Below are positions 13,201 through 27,200 of a DNA stretch of 64,000 nt, in pieces; position 1 is the first letter of the stretch, and every line of letters begins with the position of its first letter. Made by a program: the position numbers and the translations under genes. Below the pieces are notes generated by a model, which was given only the letters and a program-made list of their open reading frames with translations, did not search any database and was not told where the DNA came from. The stretch comes from Lethocerus indicus (Eukaryota; Arthropoda; Insecta; Hemiptera; Belostomatidae): positions 4,677,575 through 4,741,574 of the forward strand of contig JACDQD010000005.1 of assembly GCA_019843655.1 (NCBI GenBank), in the 5' to 3' direction.

Positions 13201-16200
13201 CCTAATTGCTTAATCCCAGGAATACACTGTCCTCTCGTCCAGGCCTGGGACCGGATCCTGTAAAGGAACGGTTCCTGGAATTAAAATATATCGAATCGGA
13301 GTCGTGGGACGACCACGGGGAATTAGTGGAAGAGGGCGGGGGCGGGGGTCGTTTTCGTCGGGTTCCCCATATGGGGGGGGGGGCTCTCTACCCCACGGGG
13401 TCGGCACATCCTTCACCACTCCCGTTTCAGCGCTACGCCACGTGTTTCCCATTAGCCGGTAGTCATCCGCCAGAAGAGTGGTGGGGGGAGGTGGAAGGGA
13501 GAAAGACAGACAAACGCGTCCTTTATACGAGGTGGAACCCCCTCCCTCCCTCCGCCCATGTCGCTCAAAGTCGAGTCACGGTCTCTTCTTTTCATGAAAA
13601 CTGGAGGAATAAAGAAAGAGTGAGAGTGAGAGAATGACAAAAAAAGCAGAGAAACCGAGCGAACTTTCATTCATCGCCGGTCCCCATTATCCGGCTGCCT
13701 GTGTACTAATCGAATTACCCACACCCATGCCACATAACTGCGACAAAGCCCCACCTACCGGCCTGTGTCCGCTTTTCCTCAGTGTGTACGGTTTTTTTGT
13801 ACTGAAACCACCGTTTTTCTGAAACGTCCCATTCTGGCAATCCGGAAGAGAATGATTCGGCTTCGATTTGATCGAAGGCTATTCAACAGCGACGCAATCG
13901 ACACTCGATTGATTTTGACTACCGGCGAGTCAACAGGTTGTAAATAAAACCGACAATCGTCTCCTTTCTACCTATTATATGCACCTAATAGGGTTTAGGG
14001 CTTATTTAGGATCGTTATATTGGAAGAAAAAAATCAGTGAAACGCCATGCCTAGAAACCGGGATGACCGCGTCGAAGCGAATATTGCAATATACACGAAT
14101 GCGATATTAATATATTAAGGCATATATACTTCATTTACACCAAATCCATTCACACAGTGCTGCTAGGAAGTCACTGCCCTTTAGCACGACTGTTCATAGT
14201 TTAGACACATTAACACAATAGCAGTCTCCAAGGGGGGAGCATTCGGGAGTTTCGGGGTGTACCGCGCCACTCACTAATACAGAACAACAAAACAGATGTT
14301 TGTCCAATGGCCATAATTTCTTATGATTATTTTTTTCCTTTTAATTTCTGTTAATTCACATTCAGAACCAGATGTCGGTTTATTGGAAGCGGATGTTATT
14401 TGAGACAACGGTCGGTTTCGATGGCAATAAGGCGCGGAATATCTCACATGTGGCCCAATCCCGCAGATGTTGCTAATATTCGTTTTTTTGTTGGTTATAA
14501 TAAATAATATTTGATAAATTGTTTTGAAATCAATTTCTGTGCCCGGAGCGCGACAATTATAGCACAATAAAAATATATCAGAGTCTTGTTTCGAGTTCCA
14601 GTGCCGGGAGCCGAGCCACTCTGAAATATCGGATGTCGGGACGACCCTCAAGCGGTTCAGGTTTTTGCCGCATATATATTCTTCTTTTTCCTGTCCTTTT
14701 TTTCTCTCATTTTCTTATTTTTTTTTTCATCTTGTTCTGTTTCGGCCTTATTACCGGCCGGTGCCGACAACTCTAGAAAGTTGGTCGGATGTAACACGAG
14801 AAGCGGCCGCTGTTGGCTTCGGTCGACCTGTCTCTTGGATCTCCTTTCGACCGTCAACCAACTCGGTCTGAATGCCTATATATTATTATATATACCGTCT
14901 TTTATACATTTAAATATTAACTACTCGAGCGGAATGTATTAAAAATGTCTTTTAATTTTTAATTAAACGTTGTTTGCCTCTAAGAAGCGTGCTTATCCCT
15001 ACGGGAATATCCGTTCTCCCAAACAATACATCGACATTAACTTGGCCGAGCACTCCTGATTTATTTGGCCTTTGACATTCAGAATATCAGTTCGCGATAC
15101 AGACAACTTATATATCGTATTTATTTTAGCAGCTTTTTATATTGCGCGGAAATAATACCAATAGAAGATTTCCATATCCAGTAAATCCTAGGAATTCAAT
15201 TAAGATAAATTGTCGGTGCGTGTTTCTCCGATTCCGCAATAACTCCAGTAATAAAAGCCCCGGGCGTATTTCATTCCATTTGCGAAAGCGCAATAACTAA
15301 TGGCTATTTAAGTCAAATAAGCTGCAAAAGCTGTACCGCCGTCGCTGAGTCTATTTTATTAACAATGTAACTTGGAATTAAATGACTTTGTCCAACTCAG
15401 AAAGGGTTCTTGAAATCATCCTTTGTTCTGAGGAATAGGGAAGCATGTAGTAGGAAATTTAAAGAAAATGGTGTAAAACTGATGAAATATTTTTCTTTTA
15501 TCAAGACGAATTATTTTTTAGTTCAAGACGACTATATGAAAACAACAAGTTAAAATAAAATAAACCTTCCTTTTCTATTACAGGTTATTAGGACAAGGTT
15601 GGACCGAAATTTAAAATGACCCTTTTTTATTGTGACGAATCATAAGAAATGTGCTCGGTTTTTTACCCACTGATAACTTAAACACAGAGACAGTATTTCA
15701 AGCGATATTATTTCTTCTTCTCGGTACCGATTTGCCTATTCATAACTTAAAGATATCAAATTGTAAATAAGAGTTTTTACAAGAATACAAAAGCGAGAAA
15801 AGAAAAAGTACAAGAAAAACTCTTGTGGACAAACCGGGCTTAATCCCGTCTGTAACTTTGCCCCCGAGAGGCGGCCGGAATATTTATATCGGAATATTCA
15901 ACTTCGGCATAAATTTGTTTGATTTAAAATTCTCTCGCCTTCTTCTTTTCAGTCGCGGTTCTTTTTTTACTTTGCTATGCAAATTAATTTTTTTTCTCCT
16001 CACTTATTACCGAAATTGGAACAACACCTTTAATGAAGTACCCTGTATTAGGAATGAATTACAAGTAAATTAGCTTGCAAATAGGGCTGTCGCTTTACAT
16101 TTAATTGTTAAGATAAATAAACTTTAAATACATTAATATTATTTTTTGAACAGGCGTTCAAACTAGACAATTTATAGAGCAAGCTCATGCTTTGTGCGGC

Positions 16201-17522
16201 TTCGATGCTATCTGACTACAGGCTATTTCGAGAATACGTCTGCGGGCAAGATAACGTTAGCATAAAACGCCAGATTTCCGACATATTGGGAAATGGCGAA
16301 TTACCTCTAAACATTTTCAAAAGTTTGGACTACCTAATCGAGAAAACAAGTTCACATGGATTTTTCAATACGAGTCGTAAATCATTTCAGCGGTCATTTA
16401 ATTATTAAATCAGTGCACTATTGGTTATTTCTTATCGTAATACCAATAACAAATTCGCTTCGGTAGGGGGGGTTTTGGCTGGCTCGACTATTATTTTCAT
16501 TAATATTTTCGAGCGCTGGGCTTTCATTCATGCGGAATGCAATTGATTACCAAGAGGCGGGATACCAATTGGGAACCGCCGTATTTTCAACAGTCCAATT
16601 CATTACTGAAATTCTGCGAACGATGTTACCCGAACAGCGTACACAGGGCATTCATCCTGTCCCGTATTTAGGTCTCTATTTCGGTAACAATTTTACCAAT
16701 CATTTGATCAGGTAGGCATCATGTTAACACAGTACACTATTGTGCCCGTTTCTAAATTTATAATCGAAATTTAGATTCAATGCATTAAATATATGCGAGT
16801 GCAAAACAGACTTTTGTGATTTGTGTTTGCATTCATTTTTATTATGAATGTAATAATCGTTGAGCCGAATAAATAAAACAATTACGCAAAAGCGTAAACT
16901 ACAGATATTTGTGTTTAGCTTTTAATTTTATATCTGAAAATGTATGGAGAAAAATATTTATGTAAAATGGAGAAAAATGTAGAAAATATTTATGTAACTG
17001 CCATGAACTGACTGATTACTAATGACAACCTCCTCTTTCTATCCATATGGATAATTCTATGACATATGAAGTGTAAAATACTGAGAAAAATAGTAGGAAT
17101 TATGATAATAATTTTGGGCATATTGGTTGTTTGTGGTTGGCATCCTATCTGTAATTTTCTTGCAGTGACAATAAAAGACCTGTCAGGGAAAATACCGAAT
17201 CGGAGAGAATGAGATGGAAGATCGAACTAACCGTGACATTTATATTGTTCCACGTCGCTTCCTCTTGCCGTCTTATTTATCATCAGCGGCATATGGAGCC
17301 CGACCAAAAATTGTCAGATGCCAGAAAGTCACGTTGAATAACTGACTGAATATTCTGGGTTACCTTAATGCGACATAAAGTTATGTCTTATATATAATGG
17401 TGTCTAATATATGTAATGGCAGTTATGGTTTATATATAATGTTTCATCCTGCCAGTTTGTCGGTCCACACGAAAGATAAATTTTGATTCGGGGCGTTGTC
17501 TTTTCCCAGCCTCTAACTCTGA

Positions 17523-17559
<37 letters not shown>

Positions 17560-20500
17560 TGATTTTTTCAAAAAGCGACACCCCATGAATATTTATATGG
17601 GGAATGTAAAAAAAAAAGAAGCTGAGACTAAACCGAGCGGAGAAGCGGGCGGAGAACCGACGGTGGAGCTAATCCACTTTAACCGGCAGATACAAATCAG
17701 GGGATGATCTCCCCCACTGCCGTCTGAATTTCTGCCCGACAAGTGGGAAGGCAAAAACTTTGCTTTTTATTAAAGTCCGATTTTCTGGGCCCACTCTCGC
17801 TTTCCGAGGATTTGCGAGTTCACAAATGGAATTTATAAACAGCCCTTATACCTATACACACTAAACCCGGTTGAGACCCGCAGATAAGTACTTAATATTA
17901 ATCTGTTAGTAACCTCATTAAAGATGTATAATTAAAGAAACCGATTAATTTCGAATGACAAATTGAACAGGATTCGCTCTACTAGAAATCATACTTCTAG
18001 GAAGGTTAGAAATATTTGGACAGTTATAAATAATTAATTTAATTAATTATATTGTGGTGACGTGAAATGTTTACATTTTTCGCTACTGTCAGTTCCATTC
18101 TCATTATTTATCATTAATTAATTTGTTCTACGTGTTTCTAGCTAATTTTCTTCGGTGTATTAATCTATTATAAAAAGTACATATCAACAATTTCATCTGC
18201 CCTTTGAGTGATCCGAATCTATTGTTCTATTTAACTGGAGTAACACCATTCGGAAACAATGTACATTATGTTGAATGTAAATGAGGTGCGACTGTAATTC
18301 GATTTACAACAAGGGACAAAGTCCCTTTATGAAGTGACGTCGCTTGTAAGGGAAATCGTTGGTCTTCCAACTTGGGATCCTTCAAGGATGTTTTTAAAAT
18401 AAGAGCATATACAACAGGATCCTATTGTTTTTATGTCGGCGGAAAATGTTTAACTTGTGAGGGCTCAGTAGGGCAATAATGCCTCTCGCAACTGTCGTCT
18501 CTCCCTCCTCCTTTCCGTGACCATTTTAGAATCGGTGGGAGGGCGGGATCTCGAAATGAGACCAATATTTTTTGATTAGAGGAGCTCGTCGTTTCGTGGG
18601 AGGCAAAGGCGATGTAGAGGGGACGGTGTATAATGGGAGGGAGAATACGGAGGACGGTGCGGGGGGGGGATGGGGTAGTCCAGGAGCTGTATAGGGGTGG
18701 CGGGAGGGCTTGAAACGTTAAATTAACTTCTGATCTGGCAGATGCCTCCCTCGTAGGGACTTACACAGAGACGATTCTCCCTCATCCCTTCTTCAGAGTT
18801 ACATTGGCGACGTGGAAGCACAAAGGGAGAGGGGGAGTAAAGCTGGGAGTCAGAAGGAAAAGAAAGAAGACACGGGATAAAAATGAAATGTCTGTTGCCG
18901 GTCATTTGACTCGGGGTCGGGGGTGGGCGGGTTCTGGTACGAGGGTTGAGGAGGATCTAATAACAAATCTCCACCACTTGGGGGGGCGAAATTCGCATTT
19001 TTAAAATGATCCCCGTTTTGTTCGGCCGGGGAAAGCTCGAAGGAGAGGGTCCTGGCCAGTAGCGGGGGGGGGGGCAATCTCAGAAGCAATTTCCAGAATG
19101 CCCCCTCACTCTCTCTCTCGCCTCCTCATACTTTCCTCATTTTGCTCTTCTCTTTCCCGGCCCTTTCTCTCTCTCTCTATAGTCGGAGATTGACACGCAA
19201 CGCTTCATCCTTCCCCTCTCTCCAATTCCTCACTTTAATTTGTAACAGTTTATCTTTACCGCATTCATCATTTCAAGGACTCGTAACATATGGACCCGGC
19301 GATCTCGACCCGTGTTATTATTAGATCCACCATCGCTTTCGACCTCGTCTTGGTTTCGTTATGTTCAGGTCAGAAATACTACCGATATTCATGGGTTCGA
19401 TGCTCTGCATGAAGGACGAATCGCCGGGCAGTATGAGAGCAAACGTTTCACTGTTTCTACCCAGTCGAGGGAATTTACTGAAAAAACTATTTCTATTAAT
19501 AGCTTATCAAATTATTATCTGTTCAATATAAATATTTTTAATGTGATATTCACTGATATTGCCCAATTTCTATCTTTCAACTATTTGTAACCGTCTCGAC
19601 ATTAAATATTCGGATTAGATGCGATATCTTCGCTTGTCTCTCGATTCCGCCGGTAAGCCTATTATGGTCTGGTAAGGACATGTTTCGTCCATTGGACTGG
19701 CCTAACAGGGCTTTTAGTACAAGCGTGATAAATCCACTGTGCAATAAGTTGGTAGAATGTAACCCATACATGAATTAGATGAATATCCCTCAACATAGGT
19801 ATAATGTTGACTTGCCATTAACGGATGTTTATGCTGGTAATTTAAACGGCGAATCAATTGACGACTATTTATAAACGCTTTATACGGTGGATTTTTACCA
19901 TTGCAAGAAAACATTCGGTCTAATTTCCGTAGTTGTTAAGATAGGGCGCATTCCACGTCCGAGTAGACCTCTAGGAATCCTCAGAAAAGAGCAGACCACG
20001 GAGATTTTCTTCACGGCCTAAAAATTCAGACGTCCGGCGTTCCCGAGCACAATTGTGCTGAACTCGGCCGACGGGCCACGAAATCCGAATGTCGAAATTG
20101 CGGCTACTGCGACAAGTTTCAAATTCCTGTCGATTCAACCCGGTTATAAGGTTGGCGGAGGCTCATGAAAGTAAAAGGGATAATAGCGACCTTTCCCGGC
20201 CCTACGCCCATCTCCGCCGACCGGTTCCATTGTAGGCTCGAAAAAAGGGTAGAAAAAATAAAGGGGAAAAACCAATCGTCGGACAACATTTGGAGTCCGT
20301 GGAGTGTTCCACAGGATTGGAACATTAACCTTAATTTGTTGTTGTACCTAATTTAAAACAATATAATTAATTCTTATTATTAATAGTCAATAGGAAAGTA
20401 TCCCCCCCCCCGGTTTAGAAATATCCTAATAACATATTTCTGATAGCACGACCAGATTTTTAAAAATGTTTTCCAGTAGCAATAGTTAACCAGGACCGAT

Positions 20501-23500
20501 ATTTTCTGTTTTGGTTTTGCAGTGTGTATAAAACCGAACCTGTTTTCGTTCTACCGCGAAGAACGTCGGTTAATATCATTTACGGAATTATTCCCCGGTT
20601 TTGCAACCGGTCTCTCTTTTTTCTCCCGTTTTTTTCCGGTCAGCAAACAGAGTGGCGGCCGTTCCCAGAAGGATTATCGTTTCAACGAGTAGTCCTCCGT
20701 ATTTTCGTTTCCCCAAACCCCTCACTAAAATTCTGCATCGGACAGCGGACCCGGAAAAGCCCCGGCGGGACCGAAAATAGCGTAGGCCTACGAGGCGGTA
20801 TTTTAAAAAAAAATTCCTTTTTTTTTTAAAACGCGTGAGAATTTCAAAGACAACACCGAAGCGGCGTCGGTTTTTAATTGAGCCGGGCAGATAACAGAGC
20901 GGAGCCGTCTGTTTGTCTTTACCGCCCCTCTACTCCTCCACGCCCACCCCGACAACCGCCCCCGTCCCCGGCCCCACTCCAAATCCGATTTCCGGTTTTC
21001 GGAGGATCTCCCCGGCCGGATAAGGAACCGGTCAGGATGCCGAACACAATGGGGACGCATCTCGCACGCCCCACCGAACCCGAAACCGGGAGGCCAATAT
21101 CCCCCCACAGTCCCTTATACCATTCAATACACCATTTACTATTAATACAACTGTATATATATAGGCAATATTAATGCGCTATGTACATTTAAAAATTATA
21201 CACAATTTCAATAAAATAATAAATATGGAAACCATTATTGTGCAGCAACCATAATAGTAGAGCGTAAATGTTTAAACTAAACTTATTGCAATTCTTTTAA
21301 TAATCCTTAATAAGAAGGTTTTAGGGTTCCTGATTTATTATGTATATGTTTTTTTTTCAATAAATATTGAAATTTCGCTACAGCATAAGTGATGAGCGAA
21401 GAAGCTGAAATCAGATAATCTACGTACTGTTTCCATGTTCTCAGTTTTAACCGTCTTCTTTCCGGCAATACTGAAATTCTTATTAATTAAAGTCCGATAT
21501 GTTGTTAATGATATTAAATTGTACTCGTGAGCTCGTTGAATTATCGCAATCCCTGACTTGCTTTAAAGAACTGCTTTTGTGAAAGTAGCGTAGAAAATAA
21601 TAAGGTTTTTTCGTTATAACTAATTAAATTCGGATGATATTCTTATACTAAATTATACTGGGGCCTACTTAAACAGCTAATCAGGACCCTCTGAAAGCCT
21701 TACTTACCGAGGACAAAACGGGACCATTCATGAGGGGATTCTGTTCCTGAATCTAATCGACATATTCCATAAAATGAAGAGTAGGTAATCAACTAAAAAT
21801 AACGGGTGTACGATTGTCCAGGAACTTTATTTTAATCCATTTAAAAATATAATGCTACGGTATATTTTAGTTTGTCGTTCCGCACTGACTTGTGGAATAG
21901 GCATTAGGCTAAACCCGCATTGCTGGACGGCCGTCAGAGATTAGCATCACACAGGGTGGCAGGGTATTTCGAAACGTGATTCCTCGTTGTATTCGCGAAT
22001 ATATCGAGATAATATATCGACAGAATTCATTCCGAACGCCAATTATTATCCATATAAATCAAACTAACGACGACGACTTCGGGATTATCCTCCCCACCAC
22101 CATGAAGTATGTCGATCCCGCGCTCAATGGGAAGCAGTTTGGAATACACGGCGGGGGGACTTCAATTGCGAATTTATATAACGAGGGGACCCCTTGTACA
22201 CTGTGTACAACTCAAAATGAAAGGTTCTGGAGTAGCTCAAAGGCTACTTCTTTTCACTAATAATAGTGGCCGGTCTTACTTCGTCCCCAGGGTCTCGTGT
22301 GTGAGCCAGCGCCCTCTTGTTGAGAGCAATGTTGTGCGTTTTGAGCCATCGTGTATGAGTTCACGATTGAATGTAATATAGTTTATCGATGTATATTTGC
22401 ATATTTCGAGCCGCGACGTAAATGATGAAAACCGATTTTTCATAACGTTCATAAGTTGCGGTCCGTGTCCTAGAATATATCGCCTCTTACACGTTACGCC
22501 GTCGAATTTTCTAGCGGTGGAAATTTCGCTGACAGAACTTGGGACCCGAATTGGGGTACAAAGAAGTCCGAACAGAAGGTCCGGGTCGGCGGTTGAACTT
22601 CCAGGCCGAAGAACTCCGGTCGGCTTCGCTTCCTCTTCGGGGGGAGATGCGAACCCGCAAAAGTTCGCCCAGAAGGGGAAGGGGGAAAACATTCATTATT
22701 TACATGCCGCATCCCGTATGCTCACGTCTTGGTTTTGTTCGGGAACCGTGGGGGCGCGGCGGGTGGGGTGGGGGGTATCCGCGGATTGAGCGACCAACTT
22801 TCTCACAAACCGACGTCCTGATCGATACCGGCGGTAAGAACAGTTCCGGGAACACGGCTAAAGTAGGGAAAGGAAGGCGGTCGTCATTTATCGACTCCAC
22901 AATCGGAGGGTGGGGGTATGAGGGTCCCTACACCAAAAGGGCTTGGAAAGCGCTGACCGTCCTGTGCTTAATATCTCTTCATGACTTGAATAATATAGAC
23001 GAGTGCTTTGGACTGAGGATAAGGGGCGGTTTTAGTTTCCGGTTTGGTTCAGAGAGTTGAGCGTTTCCTGCAGAAAACTGTGGCCTTGCCTAGAAAAATC
23101 TCCGACAGGGATGGAAGAATTATATTGCTGTTTAAGGGTAGAATTTATGATATATTAGTCCATTATTTTATTAAACAATCGCTTGAAAATTAAATTTAAT
23201 TTTAATATATTCAAACAGATAATTAAATCCGAATATTAAACGAGACGTGTCACTACAATAGAACTAAGCTTCTCAACAGTTAGCTGTAAAACACAGTGGA
23301 TTCTAAAATATCCTTATCTACATATTTCGAGTTGTCGCCTATCGAATGTGAATTTTGATAAGTTTACGAATAATATATGATAATATATGAATTACTCATA
23401 AAATATGAGTTTACGATAATATATGAATAATTATTAGTTTACGTGGAATATATAATGTAGTTTATTGATCTGTAATTTAAATCGGAATATTCGTAAATTT

Positions 23501-24172
23501 TATGCCATAAACGTTAAAAATATTTCTTAAATATGTTGAAGAAAGAAAAAATGACTAAATAGAGAATAAACGTCTAAGATTTAGATAATACGAGTCGCAT
23601 TATGTAATAATTATAGATTATGTTGTTAGGTAACGCATTTGTTACATAACCATAAATAAATCCCACAAACAACCTAACAATATTAATCCATACCGATAAT
23701 TGATCAATAGGTGATAATTCGTAAACATTCCAGTCGTTATTGGGTTTTAGTAAATTCCCCGTTTTTTTTGCATAAATTAGTAATTGATTGTATTTAATGT
23801 ATGTCCTCGTTATCTTCGCCCTTATTTCTGGATGTAGTTTATAATATTGCGGAACAAATTTGTAAAACTCGTGTCCAGGAGGGGGGGTTCACGTTCCATG
23901 TTCACGGACGGGTTTACTTTCCCGAACCCCGTCCACCCACCCCCCTACCGGCAACCGGTTTAGTCTTTGTTAACAACGCTATTCCATTATGCGATCGCTT
24001 TACGGACTCCGCCGTGTCCTTTATCGGCGAGTCTCTTTCCGGAAAAGGGAGTTTCCTTGTAGCGCCAATTGGATATTGTGTAGCGCCGTCCGACCGTTTT
24101 ACCTCTCGGCACGGCCGCGGGCAAAATTTTTTTCTCTATCCTCCTCTTTTTTCGGCTCCCATTCTCTGGCCC

Positions 24173-24219
<47 letters not shown>

Positions 24220-27200
24220 GATTCTCTGCAAAAGTTCAATGGTGCGCGATTCCAGAACGGCTCGGTTATAAGAGGCCAACCTTTTATACAGTCCACCTGT
24301 ACGAGGGGTCGATCGCGATTTGGTCCCGCAGACATCTCGATTCGTTGTAAATACGAATGACTATAAACTCCAAAAAAAACTTAGGGCTTTATACCATTCG
24401 ATACTGTCGAATTATTATCGTACTCCCGTCACTGTCGCGTACGTCGACCTGAAGCTAAGTCTCGTCCGTGCTGGCACTCTTCTTACCCGAAGAAAAACAT
24501 AATAATTCACCTAATACTAATACTGGTCCTAGTCCTTTAATAACGACGTTACTGTTCCAAGAACTACTACCTCTTCCAATTGCTCCAGTTTTTTTTTCGG
24601 AACGTGCATATTTAATCGGGAGAAAAGCTTGAATTTTGAATGTTTTTTTTTATGTACCCACTCTGTTTTTTACGTCTTGGATCAATAGAGCCTCCTACCT
24701 TCCGCTCTGGGATGTGTTCTGATGTCCGCGTGGCCCAAAGAAAATAATTACATTGAAGTGATAAGTGAAATAGGATTTTAACAAAGCAGATTAAATCGAC
24801 AACAGCGCCATTCGTCGGAAATTATTATGCCTTACGCCCTGATATAGGCTTATCGTTCTGCGCTTCTACGCTTTCAGATTATAAAGTAGGCGCAGTACAA
24901 ATTGGAGCGCCCGCGTATTAGATGGGCCGCGCCTACAATACAAATTGCCTCCGTATCTCAATTTTCCCCATAAGGTGTATAAGATAGAGACATAGAGAAA
25001 GAATAGAGTTGTAAGGGTTAACCGATTGTACGGGCATATTTCTCTGTCGCTGTCGAATCTTGCAAAAACGGACGCTTATTTCCCACCACGGACGATACTA
25101 ATTTCCGATAATATGACGTTAAAAAATAGAAAATATGTATCATTAAAGTATATTCACTGAATAAACCTGAAAATAACACGGGAGGTTGAATAACGCGAAA
25201 ATATTTCGAGGGCTTGGCTGTGTCTGTCTATTTCAGTAGTGCACTTCTCTAGAGCGGACGCTTACTGGGCTGGTGTGTTCTCAAAAATTATAGTCCCAGA
25301 AGATAATGATTTCAGATTAGCAGTTGCCGGTGCCGGTGAAATTTTTTATTTGGCTCGTTCTCCCGAATTGATAATTCATAATTCAATACTATCGCAATAC
25401 CCGGGGAGCCAGACGTCGATTGAAATCCGAGCAGCGTTTCCTTTATGCGTTCATATCCTGTTGTGGAGCGAGAATATCTCTCTCACTCTCTACTTTATGC
25501 GAAAAACGGCCCTCCTTCTATAACGCGCGCGAAGGCCCATTATCGGAAGTCTCGTCAAGGTCCCCGACACAGCGCCGCCGGCTAAATGGTTAATGTCTCG
25601 TGTTAAGCACTATTATTCGGTGCAAATTTACACACAAATAAACATTTCAGTTCACTGTATTTAGTGGAATTATCGTATGGATGTCCTTACATATTAACTC
25701 TTCAGTATCCGGAACTGTCGCATCCACCTAACAGCGAGATTGGAAATATTCAGCGTAGTTAAACGTTTTCCCGCGTCTAAATCGAGTCCTTCCGTTTACG
25801 AAAATCGTTCGGGATGAAAATGGGATCGTGCTGTTTTCAGTCGCCAATAGCTTTTTCCGCCCCTAATTCCTAACGATTTGACATAGTGGTGGGCTGCTTT
25901 CGAACCGACCGAGCAGGTTTTCGGCGAAGTGATAGAGTTGGCGGTCGCTTGGATTGTCCAAGATGGTTGGGAGGGTTAAGCGATACCGATCTGGGCGGAG
26001 ACCGAGACAGAAGAATAGTGGCGCTATATATTTTCCTTTATAAACTTTACGCACTTTCTGTAACGGTGCTGTAGCCGAGATGCGTATGTGCCGCAACGCT
26101 ACGGCGGGGAACGGAAACTAGTTAATTAATAATATAATGCGATAGCTCTGCCAGGCGTGGATAAGACAGGGCCGAGAGTTATTTCAATATTTGTCTACTC
26201 AACCTCATCACAACCAGTTTGTATCGTAATTTGTATTGGTTGATGTTACCATAGCAACATAGCAATGGTCCTTGTTTACCTCCCTATACTTTTCACCTGT
26301 GGATATTTTAATAAGAAAGTTAATTATTTATTAGTCCTCCGGGGTCCTTGGGGGAAATGTTTAAGACTAGAAGTGGGACGTGCGGTCTAACAGCGGGGTG
26401 ATTCGCCGGATCAAGAGGTGATAGGGACGTCGTTGGGTCGGCAGGATGGAGTGTCCGGAAGGGACATTTGGCCATAAATTGCCCTCTGAGGAGGTTGGGC
26501 TCAGCACAATAAGACGTGACGACTCCGACGCCCACGTTTCAACTTTATGCCCCCGACCGCTCTCCCCCCTCCTGAAACTGCCCCGGGTCGTTATTCGAAC
26601 AGTACTCCGCAGGGTAATATCCTTGTTGCGATATCTGCACGCCGTATCCACTGAACCGACATTTTAAAAATTTAATCAACAGAATTCGTACTTGTTTTTT
26701 TACTCCTCCCACCTTTGCCCTATTGCCCTGAGGCCTTCTACATCCTTATACCACAAATTTTCTCGTCCTGGCAAACAAAGATAACATTTATAGTAACGGA
26801 CAGTAGGTAATACGAGATCTGTTGCAAAAATCAGGGCTGGTGCAGGTAATTATGGTGGTAAGACTGAAACTAACCACAATAGAAAGGCAAAAAGGGAGCG
26901 ATGAAGGGCCCTCATTATAAAATCCAAATATAACCGTAAATAATTTTCACTTGTCACGAGTTGAGTTAGGACAAAACCATTCTTACAGTTCCTAACTGTG
27001 TACTGGTTTAGAGCGGTGACGGGAAGCTTTATTTACGAGCGGAATTCTACTTATTCAATTGCCTAGGGGAGTGGAGCCGCTGTCATCACTGCACCCTCCG
27101 ACTATTTCAGAAATTTTTCAAATAAATCCAATGTTTTGTTAGAAACGTGCCGACAGTAATTAGACTTGGTAGTTGGAGATAGTTGAGCCCCACAGAGATG

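Noticed and set aside
19369..19500. Segment after TATGTTCAG beginning VRNTTDIHG, superficially like microexon 2 (VRSTT)
   Set aside because: No phase-compatible strong donor follows, and the similarity is only a few residues; probably chance.
22539..23060. 173-codon frame on the + strand
   Set aside because: It overlaps other long frames on both strands in a GC-rich block, with no domain, signal or family resemblance; GC-driven chance frame.
23801..24271. 156-codon frame on the + strand
   Set aside because: Runs through the GA microsatellite (repeated Arg/Glu) and shows no family features.
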